From assembly GCF_900176335.1 (NCBI RefSeq), contig NZ_FWXW01000002.1, positions 62,001 to 126,000 of the forward strand: a DNA stretch of 64,000 bases, in the 5' to 3' direction. This DNA is from Papillibacter cinnamivorans DSM 12816. Lineage in GTDB: Bacteria > Bacillota > Clostridia > Oscillospirales > Oscillospiraceae. Position numbers and translations under genes: made by a program. Below are positions 43,936-52,457 of this stretch, one piece after another; position 1 is the first letter of the stretch; the number at the start of each line of letters is the position of its first letter. The notes under the pieces are model-generated. The model was given only the letters and a program-made list of their open reading frames with translations. It was not told the origin of the DNA and ran no database searches.

Positions 43936-44180
43936 ATCTCTCTTTCCTCTCTGCTGATCGTAATAGAATGCGGGATCGCATCGGGTTGCCCCAACCGCAG
44001 GTATTCGTCCCTTCAAACAAGCATAAATCATCACGCGCCTTTCAGAGAACCGCCAATAGGCGGAAATCCGGGCGCGCAACGGTGATATGGGGACGACCTC
44101 ATTGTCTCGGTGCCGCGGTCGCCGTATTATAACATTCGTCTGGGTAAAAAGCTTGGTTCAGCAAAGTACCTTATTTATAT
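43936..44180 (-). other. Structured 5' leader of greA
   Basis: About 245 untranslated bases separate the promoter from greA. A nested stem is visible: outer CGCGCC/GGCGCG (44034-44039 with 44071-44076) and inner CCGCC/GGCGG with loop AATA (44050-44063). A smaller stem lies at 43984-43996. I recognise no known riboswitch. A TATAAT at 44126-44131 could be a second -10 but lacks a -35. Confidence 0.5.
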
Positions 44181-44186
44181 TAGTGT

Positions 44187-44215
44187 ATTATAGAGAGTTT
44201 GGTGGTTTCTGTCAA
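44187..44215 (-). promoter_or_regulatory. Consensus promoter of greA-lysS
   Basis: On the minus strand, perfect TTGACA (44210-44215) and perfect TATAAT (44187-44192) are 17 bases apart. The TGA in the -35 box is the stop codon of the upstream gene. Confidence 0.85.
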
Positions 44216-45093
44216 GTACCTTGCGGGGAGTGTTGAACCCCGTCGGATTTTTCCCCGGCGGCTCCTCCTGTATCCGCGTCTTCCTTTTCTTTTTTCCCGT
44301 CCGTTCCCCAGAGGATGCTTTCAATCTGAATGTCCCCGGGCCCCACCGAGCCGGATTCCATCAGTGCCGCAAGAAGCTGGTTTGCGTCGCTGTCCGGCGG
44401 AACTTTTATATCCAGCTCCCGGGGCAGTCGGAAGAAAGCTCCCGTCGCCGTCCCGGCGTTTTCCTCGGCGCCCTCGTAAAGTGCCAGGATTGCGCCTCTC
44501 CCACCTCTGGAAAGCGTCTCCGGCCGTGAAAACAGCACCAGCACGTCCGCCGCCGCGATTTGTTTTCCCGTCGGATTGAAGACCACGGGAACACCGAGAT
44601 CCCGGCGCAGGGTCCTGCACAGGGACTCCCCCCCGTAGGAGGCGGCGACGGCTATGTATCTCACCTGCCTGGACAGTGAAAGCGCCGCTTCGCGCATCGG
44701 ATAGCTCACGTGCTCTCCACAGACGGCAACCGTGGCCCTCTCCGGTTTTACCCCCCTCTCCTCCATAATCCGGAACACCAGCTCCGCCGCCATCCTTTGA
44801 TACAGCGGCAAAACGGGAACCGGTCCGATCCCGTGCCCTGCAAACTCCCTGTAAAAGGAAAAGTCCCTGGGGAAGACGGCCCAGCGGATTCCCCGTCCGG
44901 CAAGCTCCCTTGCGGCCTTTTCCATTCGCCGCCGGGCCGGTGCCCTTCTCTCTCCGGGAAAAAACGGAACGCGTGCTGTCAGCACCCTTGTGCCTGAAAG
45001 CTCCCCGGCGTGAAGCTCCGGCTTTCCGAATCGGCTGCGCAGCCGGCTGATGAAATCCTCCGGCGGCGCAACCATCTCAATGAGACCGAACAT
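44212..45093 (-). CDS. Unrecognised 293-residue protein upstream of greA
   Basis: I do not recognise this protein. It has no signal peptide or membrane helix. A basic N-terminal half (RSRFGKPELHAGELSGTRVL, then GERRAPARRRMEKAARELAGRGIRWAVFP) precedes an alternating beta/alpha stretch that looks Rossmann-like (ATVAVCGEHVSYPMREAALSLSRQVRYIAVAASYGGESL, then VPVVFNPTGKQIAAADVLVLFS). The last 30 residues are polar and charged. GAGGGAAGG precedes the ATG and codon use resembles the neighbours, so it is likely a real chromosomal gene. Its stop codon lies in the greA -35 box. An NAD(P)-dependent or nucleotide-binding role is only a guess. Confidence 0.65.
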   Translation of the reverse strand: MFGLIEMVAPPEDFISRLRSRFGKPELHAGELSGTRVLTARVPFFPGERRAPARRRMEKAARELAGRGIRWAVFPRDFSFYREFAGHGIGPVPVLPLYQRMAAELVFRIMEERGVKPERATVAVCGEHVSYPMREAALSLSRQVRYIAVAASYGGESLCRTLRRDLGVPVVFNPTGKQIAAADVLVLFSRPETLSRGGRGAILALYEGAEENAGTATGAFFRLPRELDIKVPPDSDANQLLAALMESGSVGPGDIQIESILWGTDGKKEKEDADTGGAAGEKSDGVQHSPQGT

Positions 45094-45302
45094 AGACCTT
45101 CCCTCGCATACCCCGCGCCGCCCGGCATCCCGTACGGAGCCTTCGGACTCTTTCCGTTTCGTAAAAACGGCGCCGGCATCGTTTCGCCGGCCGGTAACTT
45201 ATAGTATTGCGGATACAGGCGGTTTATACCTGGAATTCTTTACCCTTTCGCTCAACCACCCCCGCCAGCTGCCCCTTGGCGGCCTTAAACTGCCCTTCAA
45301 TT

Positions 45303-45328
45303 AAAAAGCGGGCTTCCGCCCGCTTTTT
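45303..45328 (-). terminator. Terminator after the ftsEX-ctpA cluster
   Basis: An 11-bp stem (45303-45313 with 45318-45328, loop TTCC) has A5/T5 at its ends, giving TTTTT on the minus strand, 48 bases past the protease stop. The rest of the gap up to 45093 has a small hairpin (CCGCCA/TTGGCGG, about 45261-45282) and no gene. Confidence 0.88.
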
Positions 45329-45375
45329 AGAATATCTGTTCATTAAAAATATACTGTTTTGACGAAACCCCTGTG

Positions 45376-46602
45376 TCAGGAAATAGTGACAGCCTGGCTT
45401 GCCTTTTCCTTGACGACCGCCAGCGCCTTCTGCAGCTGCGTGTCCTGGTCCCTGGAAAGGGTTCCCGCCTGAAGCTTCGTCTGGTCCTCTTCGCTCATCT
45501 CCACCGGGTAATCCGGGGTAAGTCCGGTTCCGATGAGGCTGACGCCGTGAGGCGTGAAATACTCGTTGGTGGACAGGATGATGGCCGACCCGTCGGACAG
45601 CCGGATGGGAATCTGGGAGTATCCTTTTCCGAAAGTCTGCTCCCCCACGACGGTCGCCCAGTTATACTCCTGGAGAGCGGCGGCGAAGAACTCCGCGGCG
45701 CTGTAGGAGCTGGCGTTCACCAATACCGCCATGGGGATTTCAATGCAGCTTGCGTCCGAGGTATAGGTCTTCTCGTTTCCCGCCTTGTCGCGGGATATGA
45801 AGGTCGTCCCTTCCGGCAGGATGAAATCCAGCAGGTCCAGCAGCTCCGACAGCTGTCCCCCGGGGTTGTTCCGTACATCGAAAATGATGCCCGTGACGCC
45901 GGAATTGATGAAGCGGTTGATGGCCTGCTCCGTCTCCTGGTCCGAGTTGTCGTCGAAATTGTCGATCGTAATGAGGCCGATGTTGCCGTCCAGCAGCTCC
46001 GTGCTCACCACGGGAATGTTCACCGCCCGCCGCACGACGCCGGTAGCCTTCACTTCGCTGCCGTCGGCCTTGGTCACCGTAAGGTCCACCGTGGTGCCCG
46101 CTTCTCCCCGGATGGCGGCCGTGGCGGTGTCGTATTCCATGTCCGAAATCAGAACGCCGTTTACCGCGGTTATGGTATCTCCCGCCGCAAGACCCGCTTC
46201 CTGTGCGGGGGAATTGGGATATACCTTTGTGATATGGAATCCGGTTTCCGTGTCCTTGGCGTCGATCACGGCTCCGATTCCCACATATTTGTTGTTGATG
46301 TTTTCCTGGTAGCTCTCGTATTCTTCGGCGCTGAGGTAGTGGGACCACCGGTCTCCCAGACCGTCCACCATGCCTTTGACGGCGCCGTCCAGCAGCTCCT
46401 CTTCCGTATAGTCTCCCACGAAGGATTTTTCGATATCCGTTCTTGCCTCAATATACTTGGAAAGTTCCTTGTCCAGTGCCGCCCTGTCCTCCAGCTTGCT
46501 GTTGAACTGCCACTGCACCAGGAGAAATGTCACTACGAAGGTAACGGCCGCCGCCGCCGCGGCAAAAGCCAATACGGTTCCCAGTCTGAATTTTTTTTCC
46601 AT
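45376..46602 (-). CDS. S41-family C-terminal processing protease with PDZ domain
   Basis: The 408-residue CtpA/CtpB-type serine protease has one N-terminal membrane helix (about 9-30), a PDZ domain (about 95-185, IGAVIDAKDTETGFHITKVYPNSPAQEAGLAAGDTITAVNG) and the S41 catalytic domain. The Ser-Lys dyad is in NASSYSAAEFFA and TFGKGYSQ, with LRNNPGG-type sequence FDVRNNPGG before it. It would act outside the membrane. GGAG precedes the ATG. It closes the ftsE-ftsX-M23 cluster, suggesting it processes division-site or wall proteins. Confidence 0.94.
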   Translation of the reverse strand: MEKKFRLGTVLAFAAAAAAVTFVVTFLLVQWQFNSKLEDRAALDKELSKYIEARTDIEKSFVGDYTEEELLDGAVKGMVDGLGDRWSHYLSAEEYESYQENINNKYVGIGAVIDAKDTETGFHITKVYPNSPAQEAGLAAGDTITAVNGVLISDMEYDTATAAIRGEAGTTVDLTVTKADGSEVKATGVVRRAVNIPVVSTELLDGNIGLITIDNFDDNSDQETEQAINRFINSGVTGIIFDVRNNPGGQLSELLDLLDFILPEGTTFISRDKAGNEKTYTSDASCIEIPMAVLVNASSYSAAEFFAAALQEYNWATVVGEQTFGKGYSQIPIRLSDGSAIILSTNEYFTPHGVSLIGTGLTPDYPVEMSEEDQTKLQAGTLSRDQDTQLQKALAVVKEKASQAVTIS

Positions 46603-46629
46603 TCTGTCTCCTTAAAAGAATCCGTAGAA

Positions 46630-47814
46630 TTAAAATTTGGTCTCCGGATCCACCCTGGTTCCGTTTTCCGTGATTTCAAAATGGACATGGGGCCCGGTGG
46701 ACCAGCCGGTGCTTCCGGAATAGCCGATCACATCCCCCTGGGAGACCGTATCGCCCTCGCTCACCAGGCGTTTGCTCATGTGGGCGTATAGGGTGGTGTT
46801 GCCTCCGCCGTGGCTGATGACTATGTAATTTCCGTAGGAGGAACTGTATTGGGAAAGTATCACCGTGCCGCTCTTGGATGCCAGAACATTGTTCCCGGTG
46901 GCGACTCCTATGTCGATGCCGTAGTGGAACTTATATCCGCCCTGAGTGGGATGTTCCCGGTATCCGAAGGGCGAGGTGATCCGGTGGCTTGCCGGGACCG
47001 GCCAGAGGTAGTCGCTTTCGCTTACAGTATCTTTTCCCTGCCGTTCCAGTTCCTTGATCTTCGCCTCGATCTGGGCCTGAACTTCTTCCTCTTCCTTGTC
47101 GATGTCCGCCAGGGTCTGGCTGTATTTGTCCGACTGCTTTTCGATGTCGCTCACCAGGTCCTGTGCCGTCTGGAGCTGGGTCTGAAGTTCCGTCTGCCGG
47201 TCGGAAAGCTCGCTTCTGGCCGTTTCCACGTCCGCCTTGTCCGCTTCCAGCCCGGCCTTTGTCTCGGCGATCTTTTCTCTTGTGGCCTTGAGCTGGTCGA
47301 TAATGCCCTGGTCGTAATCCATGATCTCGCCGATGATGTCCAGATTCCCCAGCAGATCGCTGAAGCTGGCGGAATTGAAAAGCACCGACCAGTAGGAGAC
47401 CGTTCCGGTTTCCTCCATATCCCGGACCCGGGTGCAGAAGAGGGCGTACTGCTTCTTTTCCAGCTCTTCCGTCTTCGTAAGCTCCGTCTGCTGCTCCTCG
47501 ATCTGCACGGTGTAGTCGTCGATCTGGCTGTTGAGGTTTTGGATCTGATCCTGTATCACGTCGATCTGCTGATCCAGCAGCTCTCTTTTTTGAATGGCCG
47601 CGTTTTGATTCGCCTCCAGCGCCGCCAGCTGGGAGGAAAGCTCCTTTTTCCGCTGGGCCAGCTCCTCCGCGTTTCCCTTGAGAGCGTCTATTTCGTCCTG
47701 AGTTACCGCGGACGCGGTGGCGGAAAGCACGGAAATCAGCAAAGTCAGGATAAACAGCGCCGCCAGCGCCAAAGACAGAATCATGATAATCTTTTTCTTC
47801 GTCTTCTGCTTCAA
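46630..47814 (-). CDS. EnvC-like M23 murein hydrolase/activator with coiled coil
   Basis: This 394-residue secreted protein has a signal peptide or anchor (residues 1-37, KKKIIMILSLALAALFILTLLISVLSATASA), a long coiled coil (about 40-265) and a LytM/M23 domain at the C-terminus. The zinc ligands are kept: HYGIDIG (H-x3-D) and HVHFE (HxH), so it may be an active endopeptidase rather than a degenerate activator. The start is TTG at 47814, chosen for GGGAGGTAGCCAA directly upstream. It follows ftsX by 49 bases; FtsEX is known to control such coiled-coil hydrolases from inside the cell. Confidence 0.93.
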   Translation of the reverse strand: MKQKTKKKIIMILSLALAALFILTLLISVLSATASAVTQDEIDALKGNAEELAQRKKELSSQLAALEANQNAAIQKRELLDQQIDVIQDQIQNLNSQIDDYTVQIEEQQTELTKTEELEKKQYALFCTRVRDMEETGTVSYWSVLFNSASFSDLLGNLDIIGEIMDYDQGIIDQLKATREKIAETKAGLEADKADVETARSELSDRQTELQTQLQTAQDLVSDIEKQSDKYSQTLADIDKEEEEVQAQIEAKIKELERQGKDTVSESDYLWPVPASHRITSPFGYREHPTQGGYKFHYGIDIGVATGNNVLASKSGTVILSQYSSSYGNYIVISHGGGNTTLYAHMSKRLVSEGDTVSQGDVIGYSGSTGWSTGPHVHFEITENGTRVDPETKF

Positions 47815-47863
47815 TTGGCTACCTCCCGTATGTACGCCTTCTCCGCTTGTCTGACGGAAAAAG

Positions 47864-48751
47864 TCAGACCTTCAAAAACTTCCGTATGGCTAAAAGGCTT
47901 CCGCCGACGCCCACCAAAAAGCCCGTGGCAAGGAAAATTCCGGCCACCGGCGCCGCCAGCTGTGCATACGGAATGACGGTGATCAGGTGAATGGTGTCGT
48001 TTCCTGCGATCTGTTTGGATACCAGGCCGTATATGCCCCACTGGGCGAAAAATGCGATGGCCGCGCCGCTCAGTCCCAGAAGGAGCCCTTCGTACACAAA
48101 GGGCCAGCGGATAAAGCCGTTGGTGGCGCCCACCATCTTCATGATGGCGATCTCCTCCCGCCTGTCGAAGGTGGCAAGCTTGATGGTATTGGAAATGATA
48201 AAGACCGAAACCGCCAGCAGGATGAGAATCAGCGCCATGGAAACCGCTCCCGCGATATTCCGGACCGTGATGAATCCCTCGGAAATCTCCAGATTGGCCC
48301 GTACCTTCGCGATGCCGGGAACCGCTTCCAGCGCCTTCACCGTGTCCCGCATCAGCGAAATGTCGGTCATCTTCACGCTGTACCGGTGCCGGAGAATCGT
48401 GGGATCCATGTCGGTGAAGAGACTGTCCCCCTGATATTGGCTGACAAAGTTCTCCATGGCCGTTTCCCGGGAAATGAACTGGCAGGATGCCACGTTGGGA
48501 ACCTGCTCGATAACAGCGCCCAGTGCCTGGGCTTCCTCGTCGCTGAGGCTCTCGTTCACATAGGCCAGCACCTCGTTTTCCCGCTCCAGGCTCTTGAGCA
48601 TGCTGTCGGCGTTTACCGCCACCAGAGTAAAGCTCCCCATAATTATGAGACAAGCCACGATGATTCCCACCGCGGCAAAGGACATGAACCCATGGAGAAA
48701 AATATTGTGAACGCCCTCGTGGACAAAATAACCGAAATTATATCTTTTCAT
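47864..48751 (-). CDS. ftsX: Cell division protein FtsX
   Basis: This 295-residue permease-like partner of FtsE has four membrane helices (about 20-42, 165-190, 220-240 and 260-285) and a large extracellular loop between helices 1 and 2 (about 45-160), the part that contacts peptidoglycan hydrolases. FDRREEIAIMKMVGATNGFIRWPFVYEG is the typical FtsX coupling region. It overlaps ftsE by 14 bases. Confidence 0.96.
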   Translation of the reverse strand: MKRYNFGYFVHEGVHNIFLHGFMSFAAVGIIVACLIIMGSFTLVAVNADSMLKSLERENEVLAYVNESLSDEEAQALGAVIEQVPNVASCQFISRETAMENFVSQYQGDSLFTDMDPTILRHRYSVKMTDISLMRDTVKALEAVPGIAKVRANLEISEGFITVRNIAGAVSMALILILLAVSVFIISNTIKLATFDRREEIAIMKMVGATNGFIRWPFVYEGLLLGLSGAAIAFFAQWGIYGLVSKQIAGNDTIHLITVIPYAQLAAPVAGIFLATGFLVGVGGSLLAIRKFLKV

Positions 48752-49427
48752 TCTGGTAGTACCCGTCCATTCCGTCGCTGACGACCCTTCCGCCGTCGAT
48801 TGCCACCACCCGCTTGGTAAAGCGGTTGACCAGCTCCTTTTCGTGGGTCACCACCAGCACGGTGGTCCCCAGTGCGTTGATTCTCTCCAGCAGCAGCATG
48901 ATTTCAAAGGAACGCGTGGGGTCCAGGTTTCCTGTGGGCTCGTCCGCGATGATCATGCTGGGGTTATTCACCAGGGCTCTGGCAATGGCAACCCTCTGCT
49001 GCTCCCCGCCGGACAGCTCGCAGGGCCGGCAGGACAGCTTGCAGTCCAGGCCCACCAGCTCCAGCACGTAGCCCACCCGCTTCCGGATCTCCTTGGGCGA
49101 CGTTCCGACAGCCCGCATGGCAAAGGTCAGGTTTTCGCAGACCGTCTTCTTCTCGATCAGTCGAAAGTCCTGAAAAATGACCCCCAGCGTGCGCCGCATG
49201 AAGGGGATCTGTCCGTCCCGGATGGTGTTGAGGTTATAGCCGTTCACCATGATCCGGCCGCTGGTGGGGCGGATCTCTCCGGTGAGCAACTTGACGATGG
49301 TGGATTTCCCGGAGCCCGAAGGCCCCACCAGAAAGACAAACCCGCCGTCCTCAATGCGCAGGGAAACGCTCTCCAGCGCCCTGGTTCCGTTGTCGTATGC
49401 TTTGGAAACGTCGATTAAGCGTACCAT
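48738..49427 (-). CDS. ftsE: Cell division ATP-binding protein FtsE
   Basis: This 229-residue ABC ATPase drives FtsX. Walker A is FLVGPSGSGKSTIVKLL, the signature LSGGEQQRVAIARALVNNP, and Walker B MIIADEPTGNLDP. FMRRTLGVIFQDFRLIEKKTVCENL is the FtsE-type Q-loop region. GGGAGGATCGA precedes the ATG. The operon continues into ftsX, the M23 protein and the protease. Confidence 0.97.
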   Translation of the reverse strand: MVRLIDVSKAYDNGTRALESVSLRIEDGGFVFLVGPSGSGKSTIVKLLTGEIRPTSGRIMVNGYNLNTIRDGQIPFMRRTLGVIFQDFRLIEKKTVCENLTFAMRAVGTSPKEIRKRVGYVLELVGLDCKLSCRPCELSGGEQQRVAIARALVNNPSMIIADEPTGNLDPTRSFEIMLLLERINALGTTVLVVTHEKELVNRFTKRVVAIDGGRVVSDGMDGYYQNEKI

Positions 49428-49491
49428 TCGATCCTCCCGAGAATGCTGACGAGGGCGGCGCTTTTTTGTTCCGCCGCCCGGGGTGGTTGTG

Positions 49492-50583
49492 TCAGGATTC
49501 GATTCCCCTGGAAATCAGGTACTTCTTCACCATCAGAGCCACCTTGAACGTAATGGCGTCGTCGAATTCCCTCAGGTCGAGGCCGGTGAGCTTTTTGATC
49601 TTCTCCAGCCGGTATACCAGGGTGTTGCGGTGCACAAACAGCTTCCGGGCGGTTTCGGAAACATTCAGGTTGTTTTCGAAAAACCGGTTGATGGTAAAAA
49701 GGGTTTCCTGGTCCAGGGCGTCGATGGGATTTTTCTTGAAAACCTCCTGCAGGAACATCTCGCACAGGGTGGTGGGAAGCTGATAGATGAGCCGCCCGAT
49801 TCCCAGGTTTTCGTAGTTGATGATGGTCTTCTCCGTATCGAAGACCTTGCCCACTTCAATGGCGATCTGGGCTTCCTTATAGGCCTTGGCAAACTCCCGC
49901 ATATGGTTTGCGATGGTGCCGATGCCGATGACGCAGCGGATCTGAAGCTCGGAACTGAGAGTGTCCTCCACGGTCTTGGCAATCCGGTACAGATCTCTGG
50001 AATCGGCGTTTTCGGGCAGCTGCTTGATGAGGGCGATGTCGGTTTCGTTGATATTGAGAACGAAATCCACCTGCCGGTCCGGGAAAAGCCGCTGAAGAAT
50101 GTCGATGGCGGACACGTCCGCTTTTCCCGTCTGCCGGATCAGGAATACGCCACGGGGCACGTCGGTGACGAAATGCAGCTCCTTGGCCCGGATATAGATA
50201 TCCCCCAGCAAAATGTTGTCCGAAATAATGTTCTTGATGAAAGTTCCCTTGTCGTGCTTTTCCTCGTAGTAAAGCTTCGCGCCGTTGAGCGCCACCGCCG
50301 CCAAAGAGCAGACGGTGGAGGCCTGCTCTCCCTCGCCCTCCACGAACACGGCGTAGTCAAACTGAGAGCTCCAGCCGGTCAGGGTCTTGAAAGTCTTGCC
50401 CTTGTACGTGAGGATGCTGTGTTCCGAACCGTTCACCGCAGCGGCGGCGTCCGTCCATTTTTCTCCGATAATGGAAAGATCGCTGCTGGCGACGACGGTA
50501 CCCTCGGAATCGATGACGCCAATCAGCCCCTGAACGGTATCCTTCATCTGCAGGACAACGCTCTGAAAGATTCTGCTTGACAT
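49492..50583 (-). CDS. PucR/CdaR-type transcriptional regulator
   Basis: The 363-residue protein ends in a PucR C-terminal helix-turn-helix (about 300-355: RFFENNLNVSETARKLFVHRNTLVYRLEKIKKLTGLDLREFDDAI). The middle has a GGDEF-like regulator segment (about 150-270), and the N-terminus (1-110) resembles the sugar-diacid recognition domain of CdaR (MKDTVQGLIGVIDSEGTVVASSD). The effector is unknown. GGAGGAC precedes the ATG. It stands first in the group leading to ftsE, with a 64-base gap, and has its own promoter. Whether it controls the division genes or an unlinked pathway cannot be told. Confidence 0.85.
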   Translation of the reverse strand: MSSRIFQSVVLQMKDTVQGLIGVIDSEGTVVASSDLSIIGEKWTDAAAAVNGSEHSILTYKGKTFKTLTGWSSQFDYAVFVEGEGEQASTVCSLAAVALNGAKLYYEEKHDKGTFIKNIISDNILLGDIYIRAKELHFVTDVPRGVFLIRQTGKADVSAIDILQRLFPDRQVDFVLNINETDIALIKQLPENADSRDLYRIAKTVEDTLSSELQIRCVIGIGTIANHMREFAKAYKEAQIAIEVGKVFDTEKTIINYENLGIGRLIYQLPTTLCEMFLQEVFKKNPIDALDQETLFTINRFFENNLNVSETARKLFVHRNTLVYRLEKIKKLTGLDLREFDDAITFKVALMVKKYLISRGIES

Positions 50584-50666
50584 TTCCGTGTCCTCCTTAA
50601 TTGTGCGTATTCCCTTAACGCAGTGTTGTCCGCGGCTTCGGATTGTCTATTTTTACACATATCTAT

Positions 50667-50695
50667 ATAATACTGGCTTCTTCGTGGTTTTTCAA
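50667..50695 (-). promoter_or_regulatory. Promoter of the PucR-like gene and possibly ftsEX
   Basis: On the minus strand, TTGAAA (50690-50695) and TATTAT (50667-50672) are 17 bases apart, about 85 bases upstream of the start codon. Confidence 0.6.
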
Positions 50696-50745
50696 TAGAA
50701 ATTTCACGGAATTGTAGAAAATGAGGCCCGTTTTTTGTTGTTTTT

Positions 50746-51510
50746 TTACTGGTCCTTCCGGATGCTTTTCCCTGACAAGGAAATTTCCTTTCCAGGGCTT
50801 CGGATGGAGGCGATTTCCGTTTCCGTCAGTTCCCGGTACTCTCCCGGGCCCAGCGTGGGGTCCAGAACCAGGCTTCCCATGGAAAGGCGCTTGAGAAATA
50901 CCACCGTCTTGCCCCTGGACAGGAGCATCCGCTTGACCTGATGGAACTTTCCCTCCCGCAGCGTGACCCTAGCTTCCCGTCCCGCGGTGTCCGGCAGGAC
51001 TGAAAGCTCCGCCGGAAGGCAGAGCGTCCCGTCGGACAGAACGATTCCTTCCCGGAAGGCATCCTCGTCCCCGGCTGTCATCTCCAGGTCGGTTCGGACG
51101 AAATACACCTTGTCCACATGCCGCCTGGGCGCCGTGAGCGCGTGAGCCGTCTGCCCGTCGCTGGTGAGGAGCAGCAGGCCCTCCGTGTCCTTGTCCAGAC
51201 GTCCTGCGGGAAACAGCCCGACCCTCCGCAGCCTCTCCGGGAGCAGATCCACCGCCGTCTTCTCTCTGGGATCCTCCGTGGCCGAGATCACTCCCGCCGG
51301 CTTGTTGAGCATGATATAGTAAAATTCTCTGTAAGAAAGAGGGGTCCCGTCCACCGTAAGCGCGGCTGTTTCCGGGTCCAGCTTTTTCTCCGGGGACGAT
51401 AGTATTTTCCCGTCGGTCCGGACTCTTCCCGCGCAAATCATCTCCTTGGCTTCCTTCCGGGAAACAATGCCTGTGGAAGCCAGAATCCTGTCCAGCCTCT
51501 GTTTCTTCAT
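50746..51510 (-). CDS. rluB: Pseudouridine synthase of the RsuA/RluB family
   Basis: The 254-residue protein has an N-terminal S4 RNA-binding domain (QRLDRILASTGIVSRKEAKEMICAGRVR at 3-30) and a pseudouridine synthase domain with the catalytic Asp in PAGRLDKDTEGLLLLTSDG. LNKPAGVISATEDP and VTLREGKFHQVKRML are further family blocks. RsuA (16S U516) and RluB (23S U2605) cannot be separated with certainty by eye; RluB is the usual call in Bacillota. The frame is open to 51672; GGGGAGGAG places the start at 51510. Confidence 0.88.
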   Translation of the reverse strand: MKKQRLDRILASTGIVSRKEAKEMICAGRVRTDGKILSSPEKKLDPETAALTVDGTPLSYREFYYIMLNKPAGVISATEDPREKTAVDLLPERLRRVGLFPAGRLDKDTEGLLLLTSDGQTAHALTAPRRHVDKVYFVRTDLEMTAGDEDAFREGIVLSDGTLCLPAELSVLPDTAGREARVTLREGKFHQVKRMLLSRGKTVVFLKRLSMGSLVLDPTLGPGEYRELTETEIASIRSPGKEISLSGKSIRKDQ

Positions 51511-51689
51511 ATTGTGCTCCTCCCCTGTCATAAGTTTGCCCGCTCCTGAATACTCATTTACCGGGATGTTGTAAGAAAGCTGCGGGTAAACCGGTTTTTG
51601 CTCCCGGTCCCGGACCCGTCCGGTCCGGAGGAGACAGGACGGTCGGCTGCCCCGCGCATCGTCGTTCGGCAAAGGAGGAAAGAGGTCCG

Positions 51690-52166
51690 GTGTTTATCTT
51701 CACCACAAAATTGACCCGCAGAAAAGCCGTCGCGTTTGTCCTGATCGTTGCCGCAATTATATGTGCTTTGATCTTCCTTGCCGGCAGCCTGGATTCCCGC
51801 TCCTCGGGCGTTTCTTCCGCCGCCATAACGGGGATCGACTCCAACGAGGACCGTGTGGCCCTTCTGGAAAGCTACGGCTGGCAGGTAAAGGCGGAGCCGG
51901 TGGAAACCCAGGATCTGACGCTTCCCCGCAGTTTTGACGACACCTATGCCGCATATAACGAAATCCAGAAAGCCCAGGGCTTTGATCTGTCCGATTATAC
52001 GGGAAAACGCGTCAGACGCTTCAGCTACGAGATTCTAAATTACCCGGGAGGAGAGACGGGTGTCATAGCGCACCTGGTCGTCTATAGAAACTCCGTGATC
52101 GCCGGGGATGTCGCTTCTCCCGAACTCAGCGGCTTCATGCACGGGCTCGCCATTCCGGAGCCCTGA
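51690..52166 (+). CDS. DUF4830-type membrane-anchored protein
   Basis: This 158-residue protein has one N-terminal membrane helix (about 12-32, AVAFVLIVAAIICALIFLAGS) and an extracytoplasmic domain of DUF4830 type (NEDRVALLESYGWQVKAEPVETQDLTLPRSFDDTYAAYNEIQKAQGFDLSDYTGKRV). The start is GTG with AAAGGAGG about 12 bases upstream. It is one of only two plus-strand genes in the last 54 kb and is divergent from rluB. Function is unknown; a hairpin with T-rich end follows downstream. Confidence 0.75.
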   Translation: MFIFTTKLTRRKAVAFVLIVAAIICALIFLAGSLDSRSSGVSSAAITGIDSNEDRVALLESYGWQVKAEPVETQDLTLPRSFDDTYAAYNEIQKAQGFDLSDYTGKRVRRFSYEILNYPGGETGVIAHLVVYRNSVIAGDVASPELSGFMHGLAIPEP

Positions 52167-52457
52167 CTTATTGTACCACGGACGCCCCCCGGCAATCCAG
52201 CGGAGAATCAGATGGATTCCCGGGTTTGAACGGCGCGCCGAATTCGAAAAGACGGGGGGTGCGGAACGAACGCTTCATCCGCTATTGTCCGCAGAATGCG
52301 GATATAAGCCCTGCGAAAACGTATACCGTTTATACGCGCCAGGCGGCGGGATTTCCCGCCGCCTGGCGCGTATGGAGCAGCGCCCCTTCTCCACTGCGGG
52401 AAAAGGGGCGCTGTGTTTGTTGATTTACGGTTTTATTCCAAAATCCGCCCTGTGAAT
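52167..52457. repeat. Hairpin cluster between the DUF4830 gene and tuf
   Basis: No gene is present. Three stems are seen: 52288-52302 (6 bp); a 20-bp perfect GC-rich palindrome at 52332-52351 / 52354-52373; and an 11-bp stem at 52378-52388 / 52403-52413 followed by TGTTTGTTGATTT. The last is a plausible plus-strand terminator for DUF4830; the large palindrome may serve tuf on the minus strand. Confidence 0.7.
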
